Assembly: GCA_027704905.1 (NCBI GenBank)
Contig: CM051002.1
Location: 12,997,955 to 13,061,954, forward strand
From: Muraenolepis orangiensis
Lineage: Eukaryota > Chordata > Actinopteri > Gadiformes > Muraenolepididae
Length of the DNA: 64,000 nucleotides
Direction: 5' to 3'
In this document: positions 33,139-46,399 of the stretch, in pieces
How the letters are laid out: each line of letters begins with the position of its first letter
How positions within the stretch are numbered: the stretch's first letter is position 1
Translations under genes and position numbers: made by a program
Notes under the pieces: generated by a model
What the model saw: the letters and a program-made list of their open reading frames with translations, nothing else
The model's database searches: none
What the model was told of the DNA's origin: nothing

Positions 33139-33846
33139 CTTTATAACAACAGGGCAAAAGAATGCAAAGGGTATTCACATATAGATAGTACCATTCAAAG
33201 TGGTACTATCCCAACAGTACTAGCACAGTACTATGACGACGAGATAATACCAACAGCTTCGTCACAACAGAAAGAGTACTTAAGGTGCAATTGACATGTA
33301 TATAACGTTGATCATATTAAACCACTTAAATGTCAACTCCCCCTCCCCCTTCCATTCCCTTCCACTGGTTGCCAGTTCGTTGCACATTACCTGCATATTT
33401 CATGATCAGTGTACTGAGACTCAGACAGACTCGGTGGTGATGATCAAGTGAGGAATCTTTGGTGTGCGAATGAAAGCTAAACCAATGCTCTTGCTCCTAA
33501 CTTGTGTCACTAAGCACTTGGGTGGGATTGGGGGATTACCGGTGTGAAGCCGGGCCCTTTTTACCCCTTTTTTTCCACGCTAACTGGCAACTACTAAGAC
33601 TATTGATCGCTGACGTGACGACACCGAGGTACCACGTGCCTTGTAAGAAGCGTGAATCCAACGTCAGACATAATAATCAATAATAATAATTTCGGACCCG
33701 TCCAATGTGAATTCACAATCTTATATATATAAGTGTTTTTTTTATTCTAGAAAATGTGATTATTAGGCCTATGTGTCATTGACAGGGTCTGGTTCTATTG
33801 TTGAGTTGTGACGGTACAAGGCAGGCTATAGAGTCACCCTGTGGGA

Positions 33847-33896
<50 letters not shown>
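33847..33896 (+). repeat. (CA)n microsatellite
   Basis: About 25 CA units. Confidence 0.96.
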
Positions 33897-33898
<2 letters not shown>

Positions 33899-34244
33899 TG
33901 ATCAATATTTGCGTATACATGATGAGCCGTTCTCTATTGAGTGTATTATATTCTATAATTCATTGTGTGTTAATGTAAAACAATACTGATACTGCATGGG
34001 CAGTGAAGTGTAATTACGCAACCGGACACTTTTGTTTTGTGTGCTCCCTGAAACCCTATAGTCTCCACTCACACTTCACGCTGAACAAACCAAAAGACAA
34101 GTGTCTGCGCACACACACATATAACAATAATTTAAAAAAAATGAAGGCAAGGCTTTATAATGGAATTTTAGCCACAACCTCTATCCAAACTTAACTACCA
34201 TAACCGCATAACAGCATAGAATAGAATAGAATCCACAGCACTAC

Positions 34245-34258
34245 AACCCCCCCCCCAC

Positions 34259-34319
<61 letters not shown>

Positions 34320-34355
34320 CACCACCACCCCACCCCCTCCTCCTCCTCCTCCTCC
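34245..34355 (+). repeat. C-tract, (CA)n, (CTC)n compound repeat
   Basis: C-run, about 28 CA units, caccacc, then cctcctcctcctcctcc. Confidence 0.95.
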
Positions 34356-34402
34356 CACATGTTTCCTCATCTTGGACCCTCCCACGTGCGTAGATCACAG
34401 GT

Positions 34403-34410
34403 ATGCAAAT
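34403..34410 (+). promoter_or_regulatory. POU octamer site upstream of amigo1
   Basis: A perfect ATGCAAAT octamer in a unique stretch about 700 bp before the 5'UTR exon. Single-site evidence only. Confidence 0.3.
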
Positions 34411-35099
34411 GAGATACGCAATTAAAGATCGGTTTGGGTTCACGGTTGTGCTACGCCTTGCCCTTGACGCCGCACGTGAAAAGGTTGCACGATCAAGCAC
34501 CGCAGAGCACCAATTTGGCGCGTGCAGCTGCGTGTGTACAGAAGCAGCCTATGATGCTGGCGTTGGAGGAAGGAAGGATATCCAACCGCATCATATAAGG
34601 GACACATAGTATAGGAGATAGAAGATAGTATCTTCTGGTGTCTCAGTCAACATGAAATAAGTGTATGTTCAAAGATAACCCTAATGGACACTTCATTAAT
34701 AGTAGCCCAAGTCGCATAGAAATGTCATTTTTTTTTTTAAAGACACGTGTTGGATGAATTCAGTTCGATTCTACATGTAATATACACACAGTCCATCCGC
34801 CCTATACGAGCTATGTGCATCCCATGTTATTCGTTTTGTAATTGATCAAGACATCGGTGGGGCGATGGTTTGGTTCGCCCTGTGTTCCTCACGTTCGGAT
34901 GGATGTTGTTCGTGCATGGTAGGCCTAATTACACCACAAAGTGAGCCAATGTGACGGATCACGGAGAGCGAGAATGTGCACCGAACGCGGAGATGCGTGC
35001 GTGCACACCGAACTGTGACACACCTCCCGCGTCCGCCGCCTGCCGTCGGATCAATAATACAATTATGGGGTTTTCTTCTTTGACGGCAGCGAGGAGGAC

Positions 35100-35265
35100 G
35101 GTCGGACAGTCCTAACACGGCCACCGAGAGGTCCGGACGGAGAGAGAAAGCAGCTGGTCGTTGTTGCTCCAGTAAATGGCGAAGGACGTCATGTATAAGC
35201 GGACCATCTCGAAGGCTGGACTGTATGAGCGCTTTGGATGTGTAGTTCTTTAGAAATCAACCGAG
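35100..35265 (+). other. amigo1: amigo1 5'UTR exon (probable)
   Basis: A CpG-rich stretch ends at a strong donor, ACCGAG|gtaagcg. It is followed about 520 bp later by a T-rich acceptor (attttttttcaag|) at 35783, which would place the spliced 5'UTR just before the coding ATG. The start of this exon is approximate. Confidence 0.55.
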
Positions 35266-35844
35266 GTAAGCGTTCTAGGGTGGGATGCTCTACATGCGTA
35301 GAAGTGCATTATACGTCTCTGTGATGTTGAGTAGCCGTGCTGTGGATCGATTATTAGAACTATCAGTGAAATATGCACGCAGCGCTACAGTTGGGACAAG
35401 GGGTTGGATTAGGGGCATAATTCCTTTAGAATATATTTTTTGTATTATCATTATTAATAGTATTATTATTCGTGTTACCTATTTGTGTAATTTCCTTCCT
35501 TAATATGATTTTTTTGCTTACATTTTACATTTAGTGTTGCCGTGTATCCGTTGTTGATTTTCCTGTTGTTCATTTACATTCGAGTAAAAGTAACTTTGGC
35601 TTTGGCTGGTGTTGCGGCGAGCCACAGCCTACCCCGTGCGTTTTACATCATGACGCGAGGCTTACCATTCAAAGCACGCTGCGTTATGAGCGACAACTGT
35701 AACAATGTCTAGCACCGTCATGCCAGTTGACAGCAGGATTACTTGCTCACTCCAATATGTCATTGCAGCTATTTTTTTTCAAGACGACGTCAGCCAAGTA
35801 AACCAAAGCAGATTCCCTACAACGTCCAATCCTACTGTTCCACA

Positions 35845-37404
35845 ATGAGAGAAACGCGCTACGGCTCTCACCAAGGCGCCTTCACCCGAAGGCATCATCT
35901 CACGGTGGCGCTGCCGCTGGCCCTCCTGATGTCATCGATGCACGTCAATGGGCAGTTCATGGCCATGCCCCTGAACTGCCAGACGGCGTGTGTGTGCGCC
36001 AGCAACATCGTCAGTTGCTCCCAGATGAATCTAACCAGCGTGCCGACCGGTCTGCCAACCTACACCGCTGTGCTGGATCTGAGCTTCAACCTCATCTCCC
36101 GGCTCCGCGCGGACTGGACCCCGGTGAAGCTGAGCCGGCTGCACACCTTCCACCTGAACCACAACGGCCTCACCTTCCTCTCCTCCGAGGCCTTCGTCCA
36201 CGTGACCCGGCTGCGCTACTTGGACCTGTCCTCCAACGGCCTCAAGATCCTGGAGGAGTTCATCTTCGAGCCCCTGGAGCACCTGGAGGTGCTGCTGCTC
36301 TACAACAACCACATCTCCCAGATAGACCGCACCGCCTTCTCCGGCCTCCTCCACCTGCAGAAGCTGTACCTGAGCCAGAACCAGATCTCCCGCTTCCCCA
36401 TGGAGGTGGTGAAGGAGAGGGGCCGGCTGGAGACCCTCTCCCTGCTGGACGTCTCCTCCAACCGGATCAAAGCGTTGCCTCTGGCGGAGCTCCAGGCGCT
36501 CCCGGCCTGGATCAAGAACGACTTGTACATCCACCGCAACCCGCTGCCCTGCAGCTGTGAGCTGTACAGCCTGCTGGCTCTCTGGGACCTCCACCGGTTC
36601 AGCTCTGCCTCCGACTTCCGAGAGGATCACACCTGCCTGCAGGCCAGCGCCAAGGACAAGGAGAAGGTGGTCGTGCTGCATCTCAACTGCAGCGAGGTGA
36701 CGCTGGTGAAGAAAAGCGCCCACCTGGGCCAGTACCTGGTGCTGAACTGTGACACCCGTCGGCGGGGCATGCTGAAGAGCTGGGCGCTGCCCGAAAACGT
36801 CACCGTCAGCCGCGCTGACAAGAGCGCCCTGGTGCTGCTGGAAGGCAGCCTCCAGATCGGCCCGCTGAAGGCCGAGGACTCGGGGGTCTACATCTGCCGC
36901 GCCACCAGCGACTCCTACAACGAGACGCTGCATGTCACCGTGGAGGTGTTCAACTTCACGCTCAGCGGCGGGCTGGAGAGCATCAAGACGGCCTACACCA
37001 CCCTGGTGGGGTGCCTGGCCAGCGTGGTCATGGTGCTCATCTACCTCTACCTCACGCCATGCCCCTGCGCTTGCTGCCCCGGACACGGCATGACGCCGGT
37101 GAGCGATGAGGACGACAGCCTGCGCTCCTCGGCGGTGAGCGTGTGTCAGATGCAGGAGGAGGCGGGGGGGAAACAGGACGGAGACAGGGCCGATAAGAAG
37201 TTTCTCGGCAGACAGCAGCAGCAGCAGCAGCAGCAGCAACACCACACGGCGTTCCCGGGGGCCAAGGACCCGCCGGAGCAGAACGGGAGGCTGAACCCCA
37301 TCGGGGAGGAGGACGAGGAGTGGCAGGGGGAGAGTGGCGCGAGACGGAGGTCTGACGCTGAGTCTGTCAGCTCCGTCTGCTCCGGTACTCCCATGGTGGT
37401 GTGA
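35845..37404 (+). CDS. amigo1: Amphoterin-induced protein 1, LRR/Ig neuronal adhesion molecule
   Basis: A single-exon, ~519-residue type I membrane protein. Mammalian AMIGO1 promotes neurite growth and is an auxiliary subunit of Kv2 channels. In order: a basic N-terminus and hydrophobic signal segment (about 14-35), an LRR N-cap (CQTACVCASNIVSC), about six leucine-rich repeats (LRYLDLSSNGL, LQKLYLSQNQISRFP), an LRR C-cap with PLPCSCELY, one Ig domain with conserved Cys and DSGVYIC, then one transmembrane helix (TAYTTLVGCLASVVMVLIYL). The cytoplasmic tail ends DAESVSSVCSGTPMVV, close to the human SDPESVSSVFSDTPIVV end. The tail holds a nine-Gln run from (CAG)n. I chose the ATG at 35845 because the longer frame from 35743 crosses a probable splice acceptor. 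Confidence 0.95.
   Translation: MRETRYGSHQGAFTRRHHLTVALPLALLMSSMHVNGQFMAMPLNCQTACVCASNIVSCSQMNLTSVPTGLPTYTAVLDLSFNLISRLRADWTPVKLSRLHTFHLNHNGLTFLSSEAFVHVTRLRYLDLSSNGLKILEEFIFEPLEHLEVLLLYNNHISQIDRTAFSGLLHLQKLYLSQNQISRFPMEVVKERGRLETLSLLDVSSNRIKALPLAELQALPAWIKNDLYIHRNPLPCSCELYSLLALWDLHRFSSASDFREDHTCLQASAKDKEKVVVLHLNCSEVTLVKKSAHLGQYLVLNCDTRRRGMLKSWALPENVTVSRADKSALVLLEGSLQIGPLKAEDSGVYICRATSDSYNETLHVTVEVFNFTLSGGLESIKTAYTTLVGCLASVVMVLIYLYLTPCPCACCPGHGMTPVSDEDDSLRSSAVSVCQMQEEAGGKQDGDRADKKFLGRQQQQQQQQQHHTAFPGAKDPPEQNGRLNPIGEEDEEWQGESGARRRSDAESVSSVCSGTPMVV
37211..37240 (+). repeat. (CAG)n coding run in amigo1
   Basis: About nine CAG/CAA units encode poly-Gln followed by two His in the cytoplasmic tail. 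Confidence 0.95.
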
Positions 37405-37757
37405 CCCCAGCTCTCACCAACACACGTCACTTTGGATTAGAAGTGTGCCATAGAACATGAAGTGCATGCATTGTATGGCATATCTACCATCAACGACGGG
37501 ATAAGACTTCCATTTGAACATCTATATTTATTTATTTAAAAGGACTTATGATATGCAGGTTGTTTATGTAATATGGCTTGTTTGTTTCTGTATGTCTATG
37601 TGTCTATATTGTTTCTGTTGCTATTTTGCGTGTTATGCCCCTCGAAAAACTATAGTGAGGGATTGTATGACCACAAGAAGATGTTTTAAATGTGTACGTT
37701 TTCAATAATAGTTCATTGAATGTTTATTGGAAGCAAGTTATTTAACCTTATAGGTTA

Positions 37758-37763
37758 AATAAA
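37758..37763 (+). terminator. amigo1: amigo1 polyadenylation signal (probable)
   Basis: The first good AATAAA (ttaaataaaaaa) about 350 bp after the stop codon, in an AT-rich 3'UTR. Longer UTR forms are possible. Confidence 0.5.
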
Positions 37764-37769
37764 AAAGGC

Positions 37770-40201
<2,432 letters not shown>

Positions 40202-40254
40202 CTCTATCTCGCTCACTCAGTGTCTCAGTGTCTCTGCTTGTTGAGGGTCTACAT

Positions 40255-41567
40255 CAGGGGTATTCAACTAGATTAGGAAGGGGGCCACAATTGTAAAATG
40301 TCTTGAAGGCGAGGGCCACAAGACTGTGACAACGAAAATGAACAAATGCCATTGTTATTGTACAACCAACCATGCAATAATAATAATGATTATTGTTATT
40401 GTTATTATTATTATTGTAGTAGTAGTAGTAGTAGTCGGTGCTGCAGACCTGACGTCGAGCGAATATGATTCACAATTTTTATGACAGTCTCCATTGCTTC
40501 TTTCAACTCCCCTGACAATTTCGCACACAGAACTGATTGATGTATGATGCAATGCAGTGTGTTCACTGTGGGATGCTCTGCACATAAGCGAGATACAAAG
40601 CCCCTTTCTTTCCCAATCATGGACGGGCAGCCATCGGTAACGAGAAGGTTGATCTTACCTAGATCCAAACCCTTCTCTTCAAAAAAACTCCAAACTGCAG
40701 CGAAAATCACTTCACCTGTAGTGCTGGTTATCAGTGGTAAAAGGCATAACAACTCCTCTTTAAAAACGTCACCATCGAAGTACCTCACAAACAGCGAGAG
40801 CTGTGCCGTATCTGTTGCATCAGTCGATTCATCGACAGCGATGTACTCTGTAGATTTGAGATCGGCAATTAATGCTGAAAAACAGTCCTCAAACAGTACC
40901 TCTACTCTTCGACTTCCCAATGTGTCAGAGTACACTCCTCCTACACAACTTCAGCGTCAGTGAATGTCTTTCTCTTTTTGGCTAAAGCGATCACTCGTAG
41001 AGAAGCAGCAGTGGCCTTTTCCTGGGCTGTATAAGCAGTTGTAAGAATAGTGGTTGATGCAGTGTAAGAAGATTTAAGTATTTCTATTTTACCACGTCTA
41101 GCTGTGCTACCAGGCGGGTAAGCAGCATTGAAGTTAGCAGCATGCTTGGTCTCATAGTGGCGCCTCACATTAGCAACCTTGCAGACTGAAACAGTTATTT
41201 GACATATTAAACAAAGGTCTAGGATTGGCGTGTGATGGTAAAATAAATACAAAATCATCATCAGCTCATTTTGGATCAGTAATGAGAGTAACGAGATTGA
41301 CACGATGTCACGATAATTACACGCTGATCAGTCCAATGCAAGATTGCCTTTTAAGAACTATTGAGGGAGAAATAATTTGGACACATTTAATTCGGATAAC
41401 AAAATAGCGAACATATATTGACATTTATTTAAATGATTTAAAAAAAAAAAATTAATATTTTTTTTTTTTTTTTTTACATTTACACAATATGGATTGTGTT
41501 CCAGGGGCCACGAGAAAGCTCCCCGCGGGCCGGATTTGGCCCGCGGGCCGCCAGTTGAATATCCCTG
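40255..41567 (-). mobile_element. hAT-superfamily DNA transposon, internally deleted
   Basis: The ends are inverted repeats: caggggtattcaacta at the left and, read inward from the right, cagggatattcaactg. Each end is flanked by the same 8 bp, gtctacat (40247-40254 and 41568-41575), the duplication length typical of hAT. The right end carries the ggcccgcgggcc-type palindrome seen in Charlie/ZBED-like elements. It encloses remnants of a transposase on the minus strand. The perfect target-site duplication argues for a fairly recent insertion. Confidence 0.92.
40411..41303 (-). pseudogene. Truncated hAT transposase (ZBED/GTF2IRD2-like)
   Basis: 41303-40941 encodes the N-terminal zinc-finger region (CKVANVRRHYETKHA) and linker ending KRKTFTDAEVV, then a stop. 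In another frame 40935-40411 gives the catalytic-core segment with IAVDESTDATDTAQLSLFVR, LVTDGCPSMIGK and LHCIIHQ, ending at SGLQHR. The segment between TDAEVV and the core is shortened, and the C-terminal dimerisation region is missing, so no functional enzyme is made. Confidence 0.88.
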
Positions 41568-41714
41568 GTCTACATGCTAGAAGCAGACCGCTGGAGTGGA
41601 AACTCTACCCTGCTTACTCATTTACCTTCATATGGCACTGGTCACATGGGCAACCCTTTGTTATGGATTGGTTTAATATTAACTGTTCCGGCCTCAACCT
41701 ACCACAGTTGAGTA

Positions 41715-41715
41715 A

Positions 41716-41753
<38 letters not shown>

Positions 41754-41760
41754 CATCATC
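41715..41760 (+). repeat. (ATT)n microsatellite
   Basis: About 13 ATT units followed by catcatc. Confidence 0.94.
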
Positions 41761-42092
41761 ACTGTTATTATGGTTGATATTATTATCAACAACAGAAGCA
41801 TGATATACCTACCCATGTTTAAAAATTGTCAGTTTATTGACAGAGATGTAAAAGGATAGATCACAGAAGAGCAATGAGGACCAGCTTATACAAATCCATG
41901 AAGTGGTTTGTAACATCAGCTACTATCTTGCAATGGCACAGGAGTGCCCTATGAATAATGGAGTATAAATGGAGGGAGGTCCAAAGTTTTTTGCTTTTGT
42001 ATGCACCGTGTAGCTATGTGCTGGAGTTGGCATTTAGCCAGAGAAAGATAGAGAGACATAGAGGGGGTGAGAGCGAGAAGGGCATAGGTTTA

Positions 42093-42146
42093 GATGTGAT
42101 TTGTGTGGAAAATTGTGCTGATGTGATTTGTGTGGAAAATTGTGCT
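42093..42146 (+). repeat. Exact 27-bp tandem duplication
   Basis: gatgtgatttgtgtggaaaa plus ttgtgct occurs twice back to back without change. Confidence 0.92.
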
Positions 42147-42778
42147 GATTTGTGCTGATAACAGGTGATATTTACACATCCCAGCCTCTTTTGCAGAGAG
42201 GAAAACACATACACACAAAGTAAGGTTTAAAATATATGTATGCTATCTTGGGGCCCGAACAACATCACAAAACAGCTTGAGAAGATGAAAAAGACACATC
42301 TCTCCTCTCTGCTATAGAAGGCGCATCCTAAAGACAATTATCACACATGCAGATGGCGTTGTGCTGTGAATGCAAGCCAGCACCAGTTGACTATCAGTGA
42401 TTGGCAGGTGGTTGTACATTTTAAGCCTGAATTTATGGGAGATGACTCATTCGTTCCTCCAAGCGAAGCCCCTCTCTGGAGAACGAGTTTCGGTGTTTCA
42501 GGCTTTCAGAGTTGTCTGCTACCTTGTGGCTGGCACAAGCTACAGCAGGGACCAGAAGCCACCGCTGAAGTGCATTTTACATTGTTCATTTAAAGAGAAA
42601 TAAAACAAAGCTGAAGCTCAGAATAAACTGATCTTATTTTGGCGTTATATATTTTATTATAGCAGATGATAATTTAGATACACAGCGAAAGGGGTCTGTC
42701 AAAACTTCAATGGTCTTCAGTTTGGGAGAGAGAATAAATAAATAAGGCTATAGCAAACCCAACCATAAACATATCATA

Positions 42779-42783
<5 letters not shown>

Positions 42784-42853
<70 letters not shown>

Positions 42854-42880
42854 AATAATAATAAAATATATATATATATA
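42784..42880 (+). repeat. (TG)n then (TA)n
   Basis: About 65 bp of TG followed by AT-rich ataaataataataaaatata. It ends 2 bp from the stop codon of the protease relic. Confidence 0.95.
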
Positions 42881-43202
42881 TTCACACGGCGTGAGCAAAG
42901 CCCACTCTGGCGTTGTTGTAGTCATGCCTCATGAACACTTCTCCCAGGATCCAGTTCCCAGATCAAAAGCCTGTGATGCCGCCTGGCCCAGACTGAGGAA
43001 CAAAGCACCAGAGGATGGGTCAGTAGAACCACACAACACACTAAAAGAGTCCAAATAGGATATCTAACATCATCTAAATGATAATGTTGTGTACACTCAC
43101 ACACACATAGGACACACATACGCAAGTGAATGCATAGGCCTCTACAGGCCTATGTATGTACTTTTCGCATGTCTATAAATGAGGATATTAACAATAAATG
43201 TC

Positions 43203-43600
43203 CATACAAGATACAAGATTTGTATTGGCCATTTCCAACAAGTACATTGGAATGCTTACTCCCCATTCCCTCCCGCAGTATGAATCTCAAAACAATACCA
43301 TAAATAATATACACAATAAAAATGAACACAAAAAAAACAACAAAGCGATTGATGATATGTACATGTGTTGAATCGTGCAAAAATATTCAAAAGCATTTAA
43401 AGTGCCCTTAGTGCAGCAGCATCATGAATACAGTGCAGTAACTATGATGAGTCCAGAAAGTCCAGTAAAGTATGATAGTGTAGTGTTAATGACAATGTTA
43501 TTAGCAGCACTCCTAGCAGTTCAGTAGGCGCACTGCTGCCTGTGGATAAAAACTGCCCTTGGACCTGGTAGTCCTTGTACACATGCTGTGTAACCGGTAC
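43203..43600 (-). mobile_element. LINE 3' fragment inside the protease relic's last intron
   Basis: The minus strand encodes YRLHSMCTRTTRSKGSFYPQ and AAVRLLN, similar to the C-terminal end typical of L2-like LINE ORF2 products. It continues to a 3' end matching 19833-19930 and the inverted copy at 46000-46390. The clade assignment is tentative. Confidence 0.72.
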
Positions 43601-43744
43601 CAATACTCAATATTATTATTATTATTATTATTATGACTGTCAGACCAACCTTCATGACGAAGGAGGAAGGAAGGAAGGCTCAACCTCGTTGGACACAACC
43701 TCAATGTGTTTTGTTTTTCAATGTGTTTTCTTAGTTTTATATTC

Positions 43745-43779
<35 letters not shown>

Positions 43780-43795
43780 TATAAAGTGTGTGTAT

Positions 43796-43825
43796 GTGTC
43801 ATACTAATTGTTAGTATGACACACA
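43796..43825. repeat. 13-bp stem inverted repeat
   Basis: tgtgtcatactaa and its reverse complement around a short loop, next to a (TA)n run at 43745-43771. Confidence 0.8.
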
Positions 43826-45832
43826 TAATTGTTCATACACAATCCTTAATCCGTAATAGATATGGGACAGACAGGGAGGGGGGTAACCTTTAATATACTA
43901 CATCATACCACATCAAACTGTTACGTACGTAAATGACAAAATGCAAATTACAAATCACAAACACAAGCACACAACCTCAACCACAAGCACACAACCCCCA
44001 CCACAACCATTACAACCACAACCCCCACCCCCACCACAACCCCCACCACAACTTACGGAGGAGTGCCCGTCCATGTAGGCTCCCACCCAGCCGTTGATGT
44101 TGTTGATCTCCCTGCTGGGCCCGATGACGACCGCCTTGCACCCCTCGCAGCACGCCACTGTTTCCCCGTTTATGGTGATGCTGCACCCAGACACCAAGAC
44201 AGGACGAGGCACAACTACCGTGTATATGGAGTCTATGGAGCTCAGTGTGAGGTCCTCAATGGAACGTATCACTGTACATGACATAAGGTTATATTAGATA
44301 AGGACTGGATAGGACAACTGGATATTATGCTAGATGGTGGACATTTGAGACACCAACTTCCTTGTTAGTGCTCATTCACCACCGGTAGTACAGTGTAGTG
44401 CTCATTACAGTGCAGTGCTCATTATACCGATCTATACGGATGGCCCAGTAAACGTCCTCCTCTTGGACCATGATCCAGTTGATGGGTCCAGTGAAGTATT
44501 GAGGATCTGTCCCGCCCAGAATCAAAGCACATCCCTCCACCTCTCTGGCCGCAGAAAGAAGGAAACCATAAGCATATCATTTTTCCACAGAAACAAAACA
44601 ATAGTCAACAACCTTGTATAACCGTGTGTAACCTTGTGTCTTGTATCCACAAGTCAATATAATAGTGCATACAGTATTTATGCAATGGACTTCATTGAGT
44701 TTTTCACCGTGCGTTCATGGACTAAATAATCAAAGGCTCACCTGCTCAGGTCAGCAGTTCAACATTTAAAATGTACCTTTAACGGTGGTTTGAGGCGTCA
44801 AATCCACACATTCCAACTAGAGAAGAGTACTTGTTACCTAAAAAGCAGAAGCAATGTCTGTAATGTTTCAAGAGACGGCATATTAGGAGCCTGATCCCCA
44901 TCATCTGCAGAAAACGAACAGACGCAGGCTTCTACTGTTGTTCTTACTGCAAGCATCACTGAGGCGATCCAAGGACGGTACGTCCGGTACGGTATGAGTC
45001 TGCGGAGCCGGTGTCAAAGAGAACCTTGAAGTGTTGAGGTGGATTTCCAATGCCGATCTATAGAGTCCCAACGACCGGAAGGAGGATGAGGAACGCGGTG
45101 AGTGGTGGTCGGTCTTGTATGTATAGTGTGACGGTAACATGTCTTCACAGTATACAGTGACACTCACTTCTGGGTCAAAGGTCATAGGCACAGTGCTCAC
45201 TCGCTGCCCTCTTGTAAATTTCCGCTGAGGATTGTAAGGATACTGAACAAATCAAAAAGCTTTTTTCTTTTTTGTGCCCATTACAAATAGATTATCGGGG
45301 GAGAAGCATATTTAAAAGGTGATAGCCCTTGAACGGAAATCATTATAAGGGGATATTTGGCATGCACGATTATTTCTTGTTAAGTAAATGTTAGTTGTTA
45401 TACATGTGTGCCATTCTTCCCCCCCCCCCCATGGCTAAACGGGTGTGTAAGTAAAAGAGTGTATTGTTTGTGTGTGGGTCACGTGTGCTATTATTGTTAT
45501 GGTTATGGCGACATGAGTTTACATCATCTATTTATTCTGTGTATTGAATCAAGTTCCATTTATTATCAATTGAGCAATACCATTTGTCTGAAAGACATCA
45601 ACGTGACCGGTATGGGCTGCAAAGGATTTGGATTTTAGTTTATACCTCAAATAGATAGTGATTGATTTATATCATTACAGCTAGACAGCAAACATGAAGG
45701 CATGGAAATCAAAGAAAGGTATGTTTGCTCAAGTGAGGCATCACGCCCAAGTCTTGAAGTAAGCTTAGCATCGTACAAAAGGGACTATTTCTACATCATA
45801 AGTGACATGTGATGTGAAGCTGCTAGTCACGC

Positions 45833-45857
45833 CATCATCATCATCATCATCATCATG
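45833..45857 (+). repeat. (CAT)n microsatellite
   Basis: About eight CAT units. Confidence 0.93.
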
Positions 45858-45999
45858 AGATTTCAGTAAGGAACCGCCTCTTTTGAAACCACATTATAAA
45901 AGGACATTCCTGGTCAAATTTATCCCAGGGCTTTGCTCAAATGTCCTACTCATGACAATGTGTATTGAATTAATGAACCAACATATCTAAATTGAGATT

Positions 46000-46390
46000 G
46001 AGAACCACCCTGGGCACCATCTCTTCTCCCCTCTACCGTCCGGTCGCCGGTTCCGCAGCATTCGTACAAGGACTACCAGGTTCAAGGATAGTTTTTATCC
46101 ACAGGCAGTGGGCCTACTGAACTGCTAGGAGTGCTGCCACTATCATAACATTGTCATTAACATAACACTATTATACTTGGCTGGACTTTCTGGACTCATT
46201 ACAGTTACTCTGCTGCACTTTAAAATGCTTTTAGTACAATTCTACACATGTACATATCATTCTTCAGTCACTTGTATGTTCATTTGTATTGTGTATAGTA
46301 TTTTGTTTTAGAAATGCATACAGTGTGTGGGAGTGGGGGGGTAAGCATTCAATTGTATTTGTTGCAAATGGCAAATACAAATCTTGAATT
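46000..46390 (+). mobile_element. LINE 3' fragment
   Basis: cggtcgccggttccgcagca, then gtacaaggactaccaggttc and tttttatccacaggcagtgg encode an SGRRFRSI-, RTRTTRFKDSFYPQAV-like end. The tail ttgcaaatggcaaatacaaatc matches, inverted, the copies at 43203 and 19833. Confidence 0.75.
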
Positions 46391-46399
46391 CACCTAAGC

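Larger units (their letters stand above)
30430..34260. other. amigo1 upstream region, no gene seen
   Basis: AT-rich unique sequence. Short CA arrays at 31704-31789 and 33847-33896. 32930-33290 is dense in short acagta/aacaac motifs and small palindromes. Confidence 0.45.
42882..45242 (-). pseudogene. Pepsin-family aspartic protease pseudogene
   Basis: Five exon remnants keep pepsin order. 45242-45168: propeptide-like YNPQRKFTRGQRVSTVPM with donor gtgagt. 45057-~44935: IGIGNPPQHFKVLFDTGSA, the first active-site motif, after which the frame is lost and stops appear. ~44551-44428: ALILGGTDPQYFTGPINWI...YWAIRIDR. 44180-44057: ITINGETVACCEGCKAVV joined directly to IGPSREINNINGWVGA. ~42972-42882: GF, a stop, then SGNWILGEVF...ARVGFAHAV and a terminal stop. 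In functional family members the sequence before GPS reads AIVDTGTSLI. Here the catalytic DTGTSL is absent in frame. Exons 4-6 are not found. The last exon also lacks about six residues. Splice sites remain for several exons. It may derive from a pepsinogen- or chymosin-like gastric protease. Confidence 0.85.

Noticed and set aside
36031..37245. 404-codon minus-strand frame opposite amigo1
   Set aside because: Antisense shadow of a GC-rich coding exon. The plus-strand AMIGO1 reading has all the domains. The same holds for plus-strand frames over gpr61 and rbm15.
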